This document shows positions 52,752 to 63,045 of a stretch of 64,000 nt of DNA, piece after piece. The notes under the pieces are model-generated. The model had not been told where the DNA came from. It made no database searches and saw only the letters and a list, made by a program, of their open reading frames with translations. The stretch is taken from assembly GCA_029964075.1 (NCBI GenBank), contig CM057148.1, positions 23,987,916 to 24,051,915 of the forward strand. The letters run 5' to 3'. Numbering within the stretch: the first letter of the stretch is position 1; each line of letters opens with the position of its first letter. The stretch comes from Patiria pectinifera. Taxonomy: Eukaryota > Echinodermata > Asteroidea > Valvatida > Asterinidae. Made by a program: the position numbers and the translations under genes.

Positions 52752-52757
52752 AATAAA
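52752..52757 (+). terminator. Candidate XRCC6 polyadenylation signal
   Basis: AATAAA 368 bp past the stop codon. I noticed no earlier AATAAA downstream of the stop. Confidence 0.5.
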
Positions 52758-52890
52758 GAAAATGGCTACCATCATACCCTAAAGCTGCGTGCATTTACCA
52801 TTTTTTCAGATACCATCAAGTTGTCTGGCCAAACATCGGTATTGATGAATGTCATGAAAGAAGTTCATCAGGCTGGTGAAATTTCAACTT

Positions 52891-53357
52891 TGTAAATGAA
52901 TTTTCTATAAACACAGCCAATTACTTACGTAGTTTCGTTTACGTTTCGACTAGTTTCACTAGTCATCCTCAGAACGAAGCACCACCAGTCGGTTGGTGGC
53001 GCTGTTTCCTGCTGCGGCCACTAGATGGTGGTCTGGCCGCTTGTGTCCTCCCCCGGGGTGGTACTTGGGGTATGAGGGGGTCCCATATGTGTGACAGTTC
53101 ATACCCTCCCTCATCTCTGTTAAGAGTTGATCGTCGTCTCCTTATCCATAGACTTTCCCGTATCCAACGTCTAAATACCCCAAGTACCCTGGGGGAGGAC
53201 AAGCGGCCAGACCACCATCTAGTGGCCGCAGCAGGCAACAGCGCCACCAACCGACTGGTGGTGCTTCGTTCTGAGGATGACTAGTGAAACTAGTCGAAAC
53301 GTATAAACGAAACTGTGTATGTAATTGGCCGTGTTTATAGAAAATTCATTTACAAAA
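52891..53357 (-). mobile_element. Penelope-like retroelement remnant in a large inverted repeat
   Basis: Arms of about 165 bp (52891-53056 and about 53190-53357) are near-perfect complements carrying TTTCGACTAGTTTCACTAGT and CGACTGGTGG. The loop on the minus strand encodes the signature WIRRRRSTLNRDEGGYELSH, which I associate with the extreme C-terminus of GIY-YIG-bearing Penelope-like elements in marine invertebrates. The reverse transcriptase is absent. Confidence 0.72.
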
Positions 53358-53461
53358 TCAGTATTGATGAGCTTCAAATTCACAAAGTTACTCACTGGCA
53401 CAGTCACCCTAGCAAAAATCATTGGGACGTCATGTGAAAATTATAACTTATTGATAATTAT

Positions 53462-53924
53462 TAGCCCCCCCCCCCCAAAAAAGGGGGGGGGGGCGGGGGA
53501 AATGAGGTGTCCGTAAATTGGGTTAACAGTTAGGCGAAGGGTTGCCTAAGGTGGGGGACTTGAACAAGTCCAAGGAAATCCCCCAAAATAAGAGATAATT
53601 CTTGGTTATCAACATTATGTCTACATCAAAACGTTTTCTTAGCAATAATTTTGGGAATTTCCGTGAACTTGTTCAAGTTTCCCTCTATTTAGGCAACCCT
53701 TCACCTACTTTTAAGTCCAATTTACGGACACCTGTTTTTTTTCCCTCATTTTTGTTTTTTTGGCTAAATAATACAATGTTGTTAATCATTTTCCATAAAG
53801 TTTTAATAGGGTAACTGCGCCAGTAAACAACTTGGTGAATTTGAAGCTCATGAGTACTGAGGTTTGGCAAGACTACCTGATGATATCTGGAGACAAGGTA
53901 AATGCGCGCAACTTTAGGGTATAA
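53462..53924. other. Low-complexity and inverted segment, no gene
   Basis: Poly-C/poly-G at 53466-53500 is followed by an imperfect inverted repeat (GTCCGTAAATTGGG / CCAATTTACGGAC, and GGCGAAGGGTTGCCTAAG / AGGCAACCCTTCACC). It is probably a MITE at about 53508-53732. Confidence 0.5.
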
Positions 53925-54178
53925 TAGTAGCCGAGCAGTTAGAGCGTGGAGCTACGGAGTGGAAGGTTGGCGGTTCGAATCCCATTTGGACCAAAAACTG
54001 AAAGACTCTCTGACGACCCAACAGTAACATGGGTACCTGATTCGTTCAGGGAAGGTAAGACGGCGAGAGGAGAGGACTGGGCCCCGCCACTCATATGCCG
54101 CGCCTCAGACACAGTGGACCTCTAACATCCCACTGCCCCTACGGCCAGTGATGGCTATGGGTACCTTTACCTTTTTCT
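53925..54178 (+). repeat. tRNA-derived SINE (family C)
   Basis: Box A-like AGTAGCCGAGCAGTTAGAGC, box B-like GGCGGTTCGAATCCC, a body with CATGGGTACCTGATTCGTTC, and an end GGGTACCTTTACCTTTTTCT. Confidence 0.78.
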
Positions 54179-54799
54179 CTTAAGTAGCCATTGTGGATCG
54201 TTACTATATCCTCATAATTATTCAGTCACCTATCTGCTTAGAAAATGTTATTGCAGTAAGAATGTGTAAGCAGAATCACCCCCCCCCCCCAAAAAATATA
54301 TATTACACGATTTATGCGAATTAGGCACCCTTCCCAAAAGAATTTCAGGTGGCACCCCTTCTAAATATCATCTCTAGTTTATCTAGGGCTATAAGAATCT
54401 ACCGTATCTGCCAAGTTTGGTGCTTTGGACCAGTCGGTCACGATCTTGTCAAAAAGTGGGTCTGAGCCACCTGACTGTTAACATTGGTTTAGCTGGTCAG
54501 ATCAGTACGAAGTAAGGGAGAAACATGTGTTTTTAATTTAGTTCCTTATGAAAAACTCGAACATAAAAGTTCTGAAAATATTTGCAATGATCATGAAATT
54601 GTATTAATTTTTTATTCCTTCTTAAGTCAACCACTTTGAATCTTGTGATAAATAGTTCCTAGTATCAGGTTTCATTTAAAGGGGTAAAAAGAGACAATTT
54701 GGACTATGTTTGTTTAGAGTCCCAGAGATGGTATAGACCATGGTTTGTTTGGTACTTTCAAATAATTGATCTGACAAATAAAAGTGCTGCAATCGATTG

Positions 54800-55275
54800 C
54801 ACTGCATTACATTCCTTCACGGTTTCTGTCGATTTTCGAGATTCTTGAGTCAAATATCATAGCAAAATATTGGACGCAATATCATTTCAATGCAATGTGC
54901 TTTTCTTGAGTTTTCGATCACACAATAAGTTGGGTGACATCGCGAATATGGACAGAAGTCGGCGCGGTAAACAGTGTTTATGTAGCGCGCCCTCTTTTGG
55001 AAGAAATTGATAAGGATAAAATACTGAGTGTTACACTGCAATTTCCTTAAATTGTAATACATTCATTCCTTCACGGTTTCTGTCCGTTTTCAAGATTCTT
55101 GAGACGAATATCATAGCAAAATATTGGACGCAATATCGTTTCAATGCAATGTGCTTTTCGAACATCAATAAGTTCGTTTACATCGCGAATGGACATAAGT
55201 CGGCGTGGTAAGCAATGTATATGTAGCGCTTTTTTTTTTTTCGGAACGATTGATGACGACAAAATACGGAGTGTC
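54800..55275. repeat. Tandem direct duplication, unit about 250 bp
   Basis: Two copies (about 54800-55050 and 55064-55275) share ATTCCTTCACGGTTTCTGTC, AAATATTGGACGCAATATC and GGACAGAAGTCGGCG-type blocks. Confidence 0.82.
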
Positions 55276-55289
55276 GTACCTCTAGTATA

Positions 55290-56590
55290 CCTCTAGGGTT
55301 TGACCGCTAGTGGTCGCCCCTAGAGGAAGTGCCTCTAGGGCCCCTAAAGGACGATTTTGGGTAAAATCAGTCAAAAATAATGATTTCCCCCCCCCCTAAA
55401 AATCGATGATTTTTGCCCAAATCTTAAAAATATTCGGTGTTTGAATGATGATTGATGCTCCTCTTACCTTTAAAGAATTTCTGCACAATTTGAACAAAAG
55501 TGGTCGCCCATAGAGAAAGTGCCTCTAGGGGCAACCACAAGTGGTCACCCCTAGCGGAAGAGGTTTGGGTAAAATCAGTCAACAATAATGATTCCCCCCC
55601 CCCCCTAAAAATCGATGATTTTTGCTCAAATCTATTAAAATATTGGGTGTTTGAATGATGATTAATGCTCCTCTTGCCTTTAAAAAGAATTTCTGGATAG
55701 GTTTAAGAAATTCGTTTTCTGGCCAAATTTCATAAATAAAGTAAGGGTTACCCTTGTGGGTTTTTGGGGGGTTTTTTTTGGCCAAAAAATAAAATCGCTT
55801 CAAATTTGCTAAAAAGATGCCTAAAGGACCCTGGAACACATCCTAATTCGATTTATGGACAGATATGCTTTTCAAAATGAAATTTCGACGAGAATTTGGG
55901 GGTGAAATCAGTCAAAAATAATGATTAGTTTTCCACGAAATATCGATGTTTTTGGCCAAAATCTTCAATTATTGGGTGTTTGAATGTTGATTGCTGCTCC
56001 TCTTGCCTTTAAAAGAATTTCTGCATAGTTTGAAGAAAATTCATTTTTGGGCCAAATTTCATTAGAAAAAGTAAGGCTTAATACTTACCCCTTCAATTTT
56101 GGCCTAAAAAAGAAATCGCTTCAAATTTGCTGGAAAGATGCCCAAAGGACCATTGAACGCATTCAAATTCGATTTCTGGACAGATGTGCTTTTCAAAAAA
56201 AAAAAAATCCCGAAAATTTGGGGTGAAATCAGTCAAAAATAATGATTTGTTTTCCTACAAATATCGATGATTTTTGCCCAAATCTTCAATATAATTGTGT
56301 TTGAAGGTTGATTGATGCTACTTTTGCCTTAAAAAGAATTTCTGCATAGTTTGCAGAAAATTCATTTTTGGCCAAATTTCAATTTATGAACAGATGTGCT
56401 TTTCAAATTAAACTTCGACGAACATTTTGCGTGAAATCTGTCAAAAATAATATTTCTTTTCTCTAGAAATCCAGGATTTTTGGCCCAAATCTTCAATATA
56501 TTGCTTGTTTGAATGTTGATTGATGCTCCTTTTGCCTTTTAAAAAATGTTTGCATAGTTTGAATAAAAGTCATTTTTTGGTCAAATTTCG
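55290..56590. repeat. Degenerate tandem array, unit about 200-330 bp, five copies
   Basis: Blocks containing AAATCAGTCAAAAATAATGA, AAATCGATGATTTTTG, GTTTGAATGATGATTGATGC and AGAATTTCTGCATAGTTTGA recur at about 55360, 55570, 55905, 56225 and 56430. The copies diverge by indels, with poly-C tracts in the first two. Confidence 0.82.
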
Positions 56591-57139
56591 TAAAAAAAAA
56601 GTAATGCATGGTCGGGCAAATGATTCCCCGACAACTGTTAAGAATTGTTTTGATAAATCGATATCTACTTTTAAATGTTCTTTTCGATTAAAAAAAAAAC
56701 AAGAAGCGAATGTATAGGCCCGCGCCCGGGCATGTACCATTATTGTTTTAAATCTTACATTTCTGACTTTAATCCCGAACAATGATCTGAAATTGTGTTC
56801 TGTGGCCTTTTAGATATTGGTATGTCTGTATTGACGAAGTGTCAATAAACACAGTCTTGTGCTGGGAAACTTGGCGTGGATCGCACATATTTATCTCGGA
56901 TTAGAAGGTAACAAAGACAAACAAATAGACATGCGCGTGAGTTTGAAAGCTGGAGCTACATTTTCATCAAACATGGAACTGTCTCCCCTTCATGGACAAA
57001 TACTGCACCAAATTAAAAGCTGTGTGTCATTATCCCCGCATGATCGAAAAGTTGGACACAAAACAGAGGCAGTAAACTCACCAATCTATATGTTCATCGT
57101 GGCTTGAGCAGCCTTTTATTCTCACAATTAAATTCGGCA

Positions 57140-57640
57140 AAGTCTAAAGTTTCCGGTCGATGCTAACTCGCGAAACTGCAATTATCATAAGGTAAACATA
57201 TATGAACTTAAACATAATTCTATGTGCAATAAATTGTTTCCGGTCGAAGCTAACTCGCGAAACTTTTCAGCACAATATTGGCAATATTTTGTTTCCGTCC
57301 AAAGCTTGAAACATCACGGCATATAATTGCAATATGTAGTTTCCGGTCGATGCTAACTCGCGAAACTTTTCAGCATACCATTTGCAATAATTTGTTTCCG
57401 GTCGATGCTAACTCGCGAAACTTTCAGCATAATATTTACAATATTTGTTTCCGTCCAAAACTGGAAACATCACGGCATATAATTGCAATATGTTGTTTCC
57501 AGTCGATGCTAACTCGCGAAACTTTTCAGCATACCATTTGCAATAATTTGTTTCCGGTCGATGCTAACTCGCGAAACTTTTCAGCATAATATTTGCAGCA
57601 TATTTTGTTTCCGGCCGAAGCTGGCTCGCGAAACAGCTCA
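57140..57640. repeat. Tandem array with GTTTCCGGTCGATGC / CTCGCGAAAC units
   Basis: About nine units of 50-60 bp, each carrying TTTCCGGTCGATGCTAACTC followed by GCGAAACTTTTCAGCATA. The start (GTTTC) and end (GAAAC) of the core are complementary. Some alternate units have the variant TTTCCGTCCAAAGCTTGAAA. Confidence 0.88.
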
Positions 57641-58882
57641 ATTCATTGACAAAACTTCAGTGCAAGTACATATCATATATTGTTAAACAAGACTGTTCTC
57701 GTTTAATGCAATTAGCAATATTAATCAAGTCGCATTCCTGGTACAAATTGTAATTGACCCCCTTCATAAGTTTGCCGCTCAAAATGTGTACAGTAACCAC
57801 CACCGGATTTAGGAAGTGTTTATCCCATCCATGCCCTGCAGCAAATGAAGTATTGATTTTATGGCAAGCACCTGAGGCCTATTGGGGGTCTTGGAATGCA
57901 ATTCCCGCACGCACACCTTGCCGAGACCGAGGGAGGCGAAAACCCCTTAAAACCAAACGAGGAGAAAAAATGGGAAATTCCTTCCTGGCTCCGCAAAAAC
58001 AAATGGCAACCAAGTAAATCAGACTCCAGAATCAGCAAGGTTGTAAAAAGTAAAAGGTCGTGATGAAAACGCAAGTACAAATCAAAGAATCACAGGTGGC
58101 AATGCACGGGGTGGTGGAGGGAATTTTTCAGAATTTCTATGCAAACGAAATAAATTGGGTATAACTTCACCCTTTGGCTGCTCAAGCAATCATGAACTTT
58201 GCTCGTAAAACCTGGGTACATATAGTCCAACCGCCCGTCAGTTTGGCAAGCCAAGGTAATAAAACATTTTGTCTTGCGGTCAAATCTGGAGGGCCACCTT
58301 TCGACCCCTACCTGACCAGCCTCAGTGTCCAGCTGGGATAAATTATTTGAAGCCAAAGTTATGGCCTCAAATCGATTAAAACGCAATTATCGTAATTGCT
58401 ATGAGCTGTCGCTACTGAATAACGGCACCATAACAAAAAATGCAATTTAAGCCGCCGGCGGTTCCTTTAGTCAAGGCTGCGTAGAAGCTAATAGCGCGTG
58501 AGGGTTGCTCTGAAAGTGAAGACAATTTCTTATTGAAGAGAATAGGCAACCACTTTGCATTATTAGCTGATTAATGCCTCTCCTGTAATTACCCTTTTTT
58601 TTTTAATTAAGAACCCACCAATCATTCATTGATCTAATGCATGACCTTGGCCCCGTGTATGCATTTGGTAATTATCCAAATAGAAGCGCTCGACTGTGTC
58701 CGTGAACAAATTCTTAACTATAAGCTATGGAAAGCCAACCTGGTTCGATCTTAAGCAATCTGTACTCCGTCGATGCATGCGCGTTGGATTGTGCGCGCCA
58801 CAGGTTTTACATTTGTATGCTGGTATAATACCCGTTTGTTGCCGGTTTAAACTTACAAAGCTTAAAACCTCTCAAGTAGAAT
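57641..58882. other. Upstream region of the C-type lectin, no feature recognised
   Basis: Short ORFs occur on both strands (for example plus 57754-58017, minus 58090-58386), but none resembles a known family and no exon structure is evident. The lectin promoter should lie in its right part. Confidence 0.4.
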
Positions 58883-59222
58883 ATGGAACACGTGTTTCTC
58901 ATCAGAATTGCTGCCATCACTCTGGCTTCTCTTGCAATGGTTGGCGTATGCCAAGCCGCATGCTCCCCGTGCCCGTTTCAATGGATGGAGCATCAGCATC
59001 ACTGCTATCGCTACTTTCCTGTTTCTCTCTCGTATGATGAAGCTGAGGCGTACTGTCAGCGTTATTCAAAGCAAGGCGGGTCAGGTGGTCTTACAATGGT
59101 CAATTCCCTGAAGGAGACGATGTTTTTGATTGACTACGTTGGAGGAATCCTAAATGGAACAACACAGTTGGGTAATACCACCAGCTTTGTGCGGTTGGCT
59201 AAGGGATCAAAGGAAACGTTCG
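58883..59222 (+). CDS. Secreted C-type lectin, first coding exon (partial gene)
   Basis: Starts with a signal peptide (about residues 1-25: a short polar start, the hydrophobic LIRIAAITLASLAMVGV, then CQA), followed by the start of a C-type lectin-like domain: C27-S-P-C30-PFQWMEHQHHCYRYF, the helix-1 segment SYDEAEAYCQRY with its conserved cysteine, and a beta-strand-like LTMVNSLKE. NGT and NTT are possible N-glycosylation sites. The exon ends at a GTAAGT donor at 59223 in phase 2, after KETFG. The second half of the domain, with the calcium and sugar motifs, must be in later exons. I found none before the LINE fragment at 59690, so specificity cannot be judged. Such lectins often belong to large invertebrate families used in immunity. 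The start is the first ATG in frame and is followed directly by the signal peptide. Confidence 0.85.
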
Positions 59223-59689
59223 GTAAGTTATACCAATTGCAATGGCTTTGAAATGTAGTCGCTATACTGCTTGCTCCCAGCGGCGTCGGTATAGGTGGAT
59301 GGGGTCCTCCTAGCCCAGGTTGGACTCCTCCGTTGTTGACACGCGACGGCGTCCAGGGTATAAACTGCTGTTGCCCTGGCGATTATAATTATTACAATAT
59401 TTGTTTTCATATTTTTTAATGATGGAGGAAGTTGATTTTTTCGTTTACATATGCATTGTGTCCAGAATTACAAAGATGCTTAGTTTAGAAAAAGTAAACT
59501 TATCCGTCGGCGACGTGTTTACCGAAAATAAATCGCAGATCCACGCCTTCGTCGTAAAGATCATCAGTTCCCTGCTCATTATGAACTTCTCCTGTGAAGA
59601 CCAACGCACGCGTATGCAACACAGTTGCTATCCGGTTCGCGATAAACAACTATCTGCCGTACTTTGTGCGCTTTCCTATGGAGCATGGT
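59223..59689 (+). other. Lectin intron or flank with a possible membrane-protein fragment
   Basis: The plus frame from about 59430 has a hydrophobic-basic pattern (FFVYICIVSRITKML, then HAFVVKIISSLLIMNF). This loosely resembles the end of TM5 through TM6 of a class A receptor and continues in another frame as NTVAIRFAINNYLPYFVRFP. The resemblance is weak, and a frameshift is needed. Confidence 0.2.
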
Positions 59690-60008
59690 CGGAAATTGAA
59701 GAAGCATTTAACAACTACCTTGTGAACATCGGCAGTAGCCTCTCCAGAGAACTCCCGTTATGTAACAGTTACTTTAATTCGTTTCTATACGCAACAAATG
59801 TCCAAATTCACTGGGTTTTTTTTTACACCTTTTACCAAGGAAGAGGTTGTTGATAACTTTAACAAAATACCTTCTGGGAAGGCCCCTGGATTTGATGGTT
59901 TAAGTTCTTCTGTCATCAAACAAGCACGATATTCTTCAGCTCAGCCTTTGGCTGACATTTTTAACAAGTGTTTGACAGCTGGAATTTTTCCCGATGATCT
60001 AAAAATAG
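59690..60008 (+). mobile_element. LINE reverse-transcriptase fragment, frameshifted, cut by the gap
   Basis: One frame gives AFNNYLVNIGSSLS up to about 59815. After a run of T at 59817-59825 the next frame gives FFTPFTKEEVVDNFNKIPSG, then KAPGFDGLSSSVIKQA and LTAGIFPDDLKI. This is the hallmark start of the reverse-transcriptase domain in CR1/Jockey-like LINEs. The frame change at the homopolymer is either a mutation or a sequencing error. The rest is hidden by the N run. Confidence 0.88.
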
Positions 60009-60508
60009 NNNNNNNNNNNNNNNNNNNNNNNNNNNNNNNNNNNNNNNNNNNNNNNNNNNNNNNNNNNNNNNNNNNNNNNNNNNNNNNNNNNNNNNNNNNN
60101 NNNNNNNNNNNNNNNNNNNNNNNNNNNNNNNNNNNNNNNNNNNNNNNNNNNNNNNNNNNNNNNNNNNNNNNNNNNNNNNNNNNNNNNNNNNNNNNNNNNN
60201 NNNNNNNNNNNNNNNNNNNNNNNNNNNNNNNNNNNNNNNNNNNNNNNNNNNNNNNNNNNNNNNNNNNNNNNNNNNNNNNNNNNNNNNNNNNNNNNNNNNN
60301 NNNNNNNNNNNNNNNNNNNNNNNNNNNNNNNNNNNNNNNNNNNNNNNNNNNNNNNNNNNNNNNNNNNNNNNNNNNNNNNNNNNNNNNNNNNNNNNNNNNN
60401 NNNNNNNNNNNNNNNNNNNNNNNNNNNNNNNNNNNNNNNNNNNNNNNNNNNNNNNNNNNNNNNNNNNNNNNNNNNNNNNNNNNNNNNNNNNNNNNNNNNN
60501 NNNNNNNN
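60009..60508. other. Assembly gap, 500 N
   Basis: Exactly 500 N, which is often a placeholder length, so the true distance is unknown. A LINE fragment enters from the left and a GPCR exon from the right. Confidence 0.99.
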
Positions 60509-60802
60509 TGCAAGGTGTGCCAAGTACAGAGTGGTGTGAGATATCCTCTGCGGAGCACGAAACACAACAAACAGAAAACTGGAGTTGGTGATGACACCGA
60601 GGCACAAAATGATCGGGAAGAGGACGGTGAGAATAACAGTTTCTATTGGCGTGTACATTAATTCCATAGCCCAGTCCTCATCTACGTAGATATATTCAAC
60701 GCAGTTGCCATCTGATGAGTTGTATTTAATTGCAAAATTTAAGGAAATATCACTGGAGTATTCTTCTGATGACAGGTTGGATTCCATCGTGTTTAAAAAC
60801 AA
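60509..60802 (-). CDS. Class A GPCR, N-terminus to TM2 start (partial)
   Basis: The frame starts at 60802 with an extracellular N-terminus of about 50 residues bearing acidic stretches and N-glycosylation sites (NLSS, NSSD). It is followed by TM1 (TVILTVLFPIILCLGVITNS, then SFLFVVF), which carries the conserved Asn of TM1. Next come a short intracellular loop (RAPQRISHT) and the beginning of TM2 (TLYLAHLA), where the gap cuts it. This layout fits peptide-type rhodopsin-family receptors, but the ligand class cannot be told. A second Met six codons in is an alternative start. The rest of the gene would lie in or beyond the gap. I see no matching exon on this strand to its left. Confidence 0.75.
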
Positions 60803-61455
60803 CCCTGTACTGCCAAGTGCTGACTTTAATTAAGTGTTTATAATAGATGTTTCTAACTGTGCCAATGTCTTAAGGTTTATAAGCGGCAAACGTCTCGGTC
60901 GTGCAGGTTTCTAGAAGTCCGCACACATTTGGCGACGGGTCAGTGCTTTTTACTCACAATCAATCTATGCCTGAATTAATGTGTCCCGTTTTAATTTTTT
61001 CTAGACGATTCTTTCTGTCGTGTCGATGGTCCAGAGATACGACAATTCAGTTGTTCAGAAGTCGCCTCCAATACGAGTCACGTGATGTAATGGAGAGATG
61101 ACGGTAGCTACCTCTAATCGTAGTTGATATAAATTTAAAATCATGAACTGTCGGATGTTATGTTTAAACCAGCACTGCAATCAAACCAACACTTGTGTCT
61201 CTCCGAAGTTTAAGTCTGCTCTGTTGATTTCTCAGTTTATTAAGTATCAATGTCTTCAGCACCACTGGATGCGACTGTGCCAAAACTAAGGCTTTTTTTC
61301 ACAAGATAACGACGACCGCACGTGCGTTCATGATATACGCTGATGCTCTCAGCATCTGATGCGTGGCTGGAAATCCAACAATGGCTCCAGCAACAATTCT
61401 TGTCAGCATTTATTAAGGTTTTCCCTAATGTATATTTTTTTCTGAAGAGAAACTG
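60803..61455. other. GPCR upstream region, no feature recognised
   Basis: No exon or repeat boundary was identified. It should contain the promoter of the minus-strand GPCR. Confidence 0.35.
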
Positions 61456-61866
61456 ATGGGAAATGTTTGCTCCATTATTACTACTTCATTATCCAATGAT
61501 TGCTTTTCTTTTCGGAGAACGGACGTCCAATTAGAGTCAAATGGGAAGTGGTTTACTCTATACATGATTAGAATGGTGTTGAATTTGAAGTATATTGCTT
61601 TACGGCTGGCTGATGGGATTGTCGCGTTAATAATGCATGCAACGCCAGGAACTGGCACTGTTTTACTCATTATAGAAACAATACAGGGTCAATCAGTTGA
61701 AAGCGTCTCATTAATGTCATGCATTAATGACATTGAAAACATTCTCAGCATAAGTGATCTACCAAAACATGGTTTTATTTTAATTGATGATGGTGAACTA
61801 ACACAACTCAAAGCCTGTCATATTTTGGTGCCTGCTTCCTGTCCAACAAATGAGATGTCCAGTTAA
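61456..61866 (+). CDS. Hypothetical ORF, 136 codons, unrecognised
   Basis: An open frame with non-repetitive composition, longer than most chance frames here. It contains a hydrophobic middle (ALRLADGIVALIMHATPGTG) and an acidic end (HGFILIDDGELTQL). I recognise no domain. It could be a fragment of an unknown repeat or a chance frame. Confidence 0.25.
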   Translation: MGNVCSIITTSLSNDCFSFRRTDVQLESNGKWFTLYMIRMVLNLKYIALRLADGIVALIMHATPGTGTVLLIIETIQGQSVESVSLMSCINDIENILSISDLPKHGFILIDDGELTQLKACHILVPASCPTNEMSS

Positions 61867-62503
61867 TTTAGTTGAAAGCTGGCGTTGATGAATAAACGAC
61901 TCATCGTTTATTGCTGCATGTGATGATTTGGAAGCACTGGATTACTGATGTTCATTCAGGGCGAATCTAGCTTCAGGAAGGGGGAGGGGGTGTGATATAG
62001 TGGGAGTTGAGGTGATATAGTGGGAGTTGAGTCTCGGGCGTGGCGAAGGCAAGCCCTGCTAGGGGTGTCCGGGGCAATCTACGATGATTTCTCCTGCAGT
62101 CGAAGGCAATTCAATAATACATTTTGGAACCTAAGCATTATCAAGAGAAATCGGAAAATACTTGTTTAAATAACATAACCAAAATAACGGAGTGGGTTAA
62201 GCTCGAAAATGCCAATTCAAAAATGTCAAGTTTTATGGAACAAGAACAACATACTCGTTGTGGGGACAATAACTCAAGCAATACATTTTATATTAAACTG
62301 AAATGGTATCGAATATTTATAGTCTAAATAGATAAAACACTTTATGTGAATAACAAGGCAAATTGTCAAATGTTTTTAAATGATAAACAGTTTTTCACTT
62401 GAATAGTAACTACAATTTTCTTTCATTCATACATCATGAACAAATTGGGCAAATATCCTGTTGAGTTTTTTGAAGAGACGATATGTTGGCAAATTTGTTG
62501 TCA

Positions 62504-62540
62504 CCCCCTACCCCCACCCCCACCCCCACCCCCACCCCCA
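62504..62540. repeat. Microsatellite CCCCCA
   Basis: Repeated CCCCCA hexamers. The segment preceding the 62571 MITE copy is low-complexity. Confidence 0.9.
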
Positions 62541-62570
62541 TCAAATCAGCGTAGCGCCGCTCATGGGTGC

Positions 62571-63045
62571 AGACCAGTAAATCGGTCCGAAATTGCCTGC
62601 GCCGGCCAAATCACGATTTGCATGCCCTCAAAATCTTCGGTATTTGAGCATGCTGTGGGCCATGAACTTGAGGGTTTGTAAAAAATATGGGTGGAAGCCG
62701 TGCACAGGACTGGGAGCTTGCAGTTCTGTGTAATTTTGATGTAATTTGGACCCTAAAAGCGCTCTATTTGGCAATGGAGGGTAGGCATCGTTTTTCAAAA
62801 TGGCGATGGGCTTCAGGACTATTTTCAGGGGTGATCATCTTCAGATGAAAATTTCTCCTAAAAGTCATCAGTTGACCCCCCCAAAAAAAAAATTGAAAAG
62901 AAAATGAAAGATGATGAAATAAGCTTTAATTTGATGTGTGTCTCGAACACCTTGGAGAGTTGTGAGTATTTTTCCCGAATTTTTGAAGTGGGAGCATTTA
63001 CCATTGGGGTCTATGGAAGTTTATTTACTGGTCTGCTACCTATTA
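62571..63045. mobile_element. MITE, GGTTGCAGACCAGTAAAT family (copy 2)
   Basis: Matches 18626-19100 in inverted orientation, from GTGCAGACCAGTAAATCGG to TTTACTGGTCTGCTACC. The interior blocks are conserved (GCATGCTGTGGGCCATGAAC). Confidence 0.85.

Noticed and set aside
57140-57640. CRISPR-like array (regular repeats with spacers)
   Set aside because: The DNA is eukaryotic, the spacers are similar to one another and no cas genes are present. It is a tandem repeat.
58696-59037. 113-codon ORF overlapping the lectin start
   Set aside because: A different frame from the signal peptide and lectin domain, with no family resemblance.
59999-60802. Very long ORFs of up to 287 codons spanning the gap
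   Set aside because: Their length is due to N codons. Only the real sequence on each side of the gap was interpreted.
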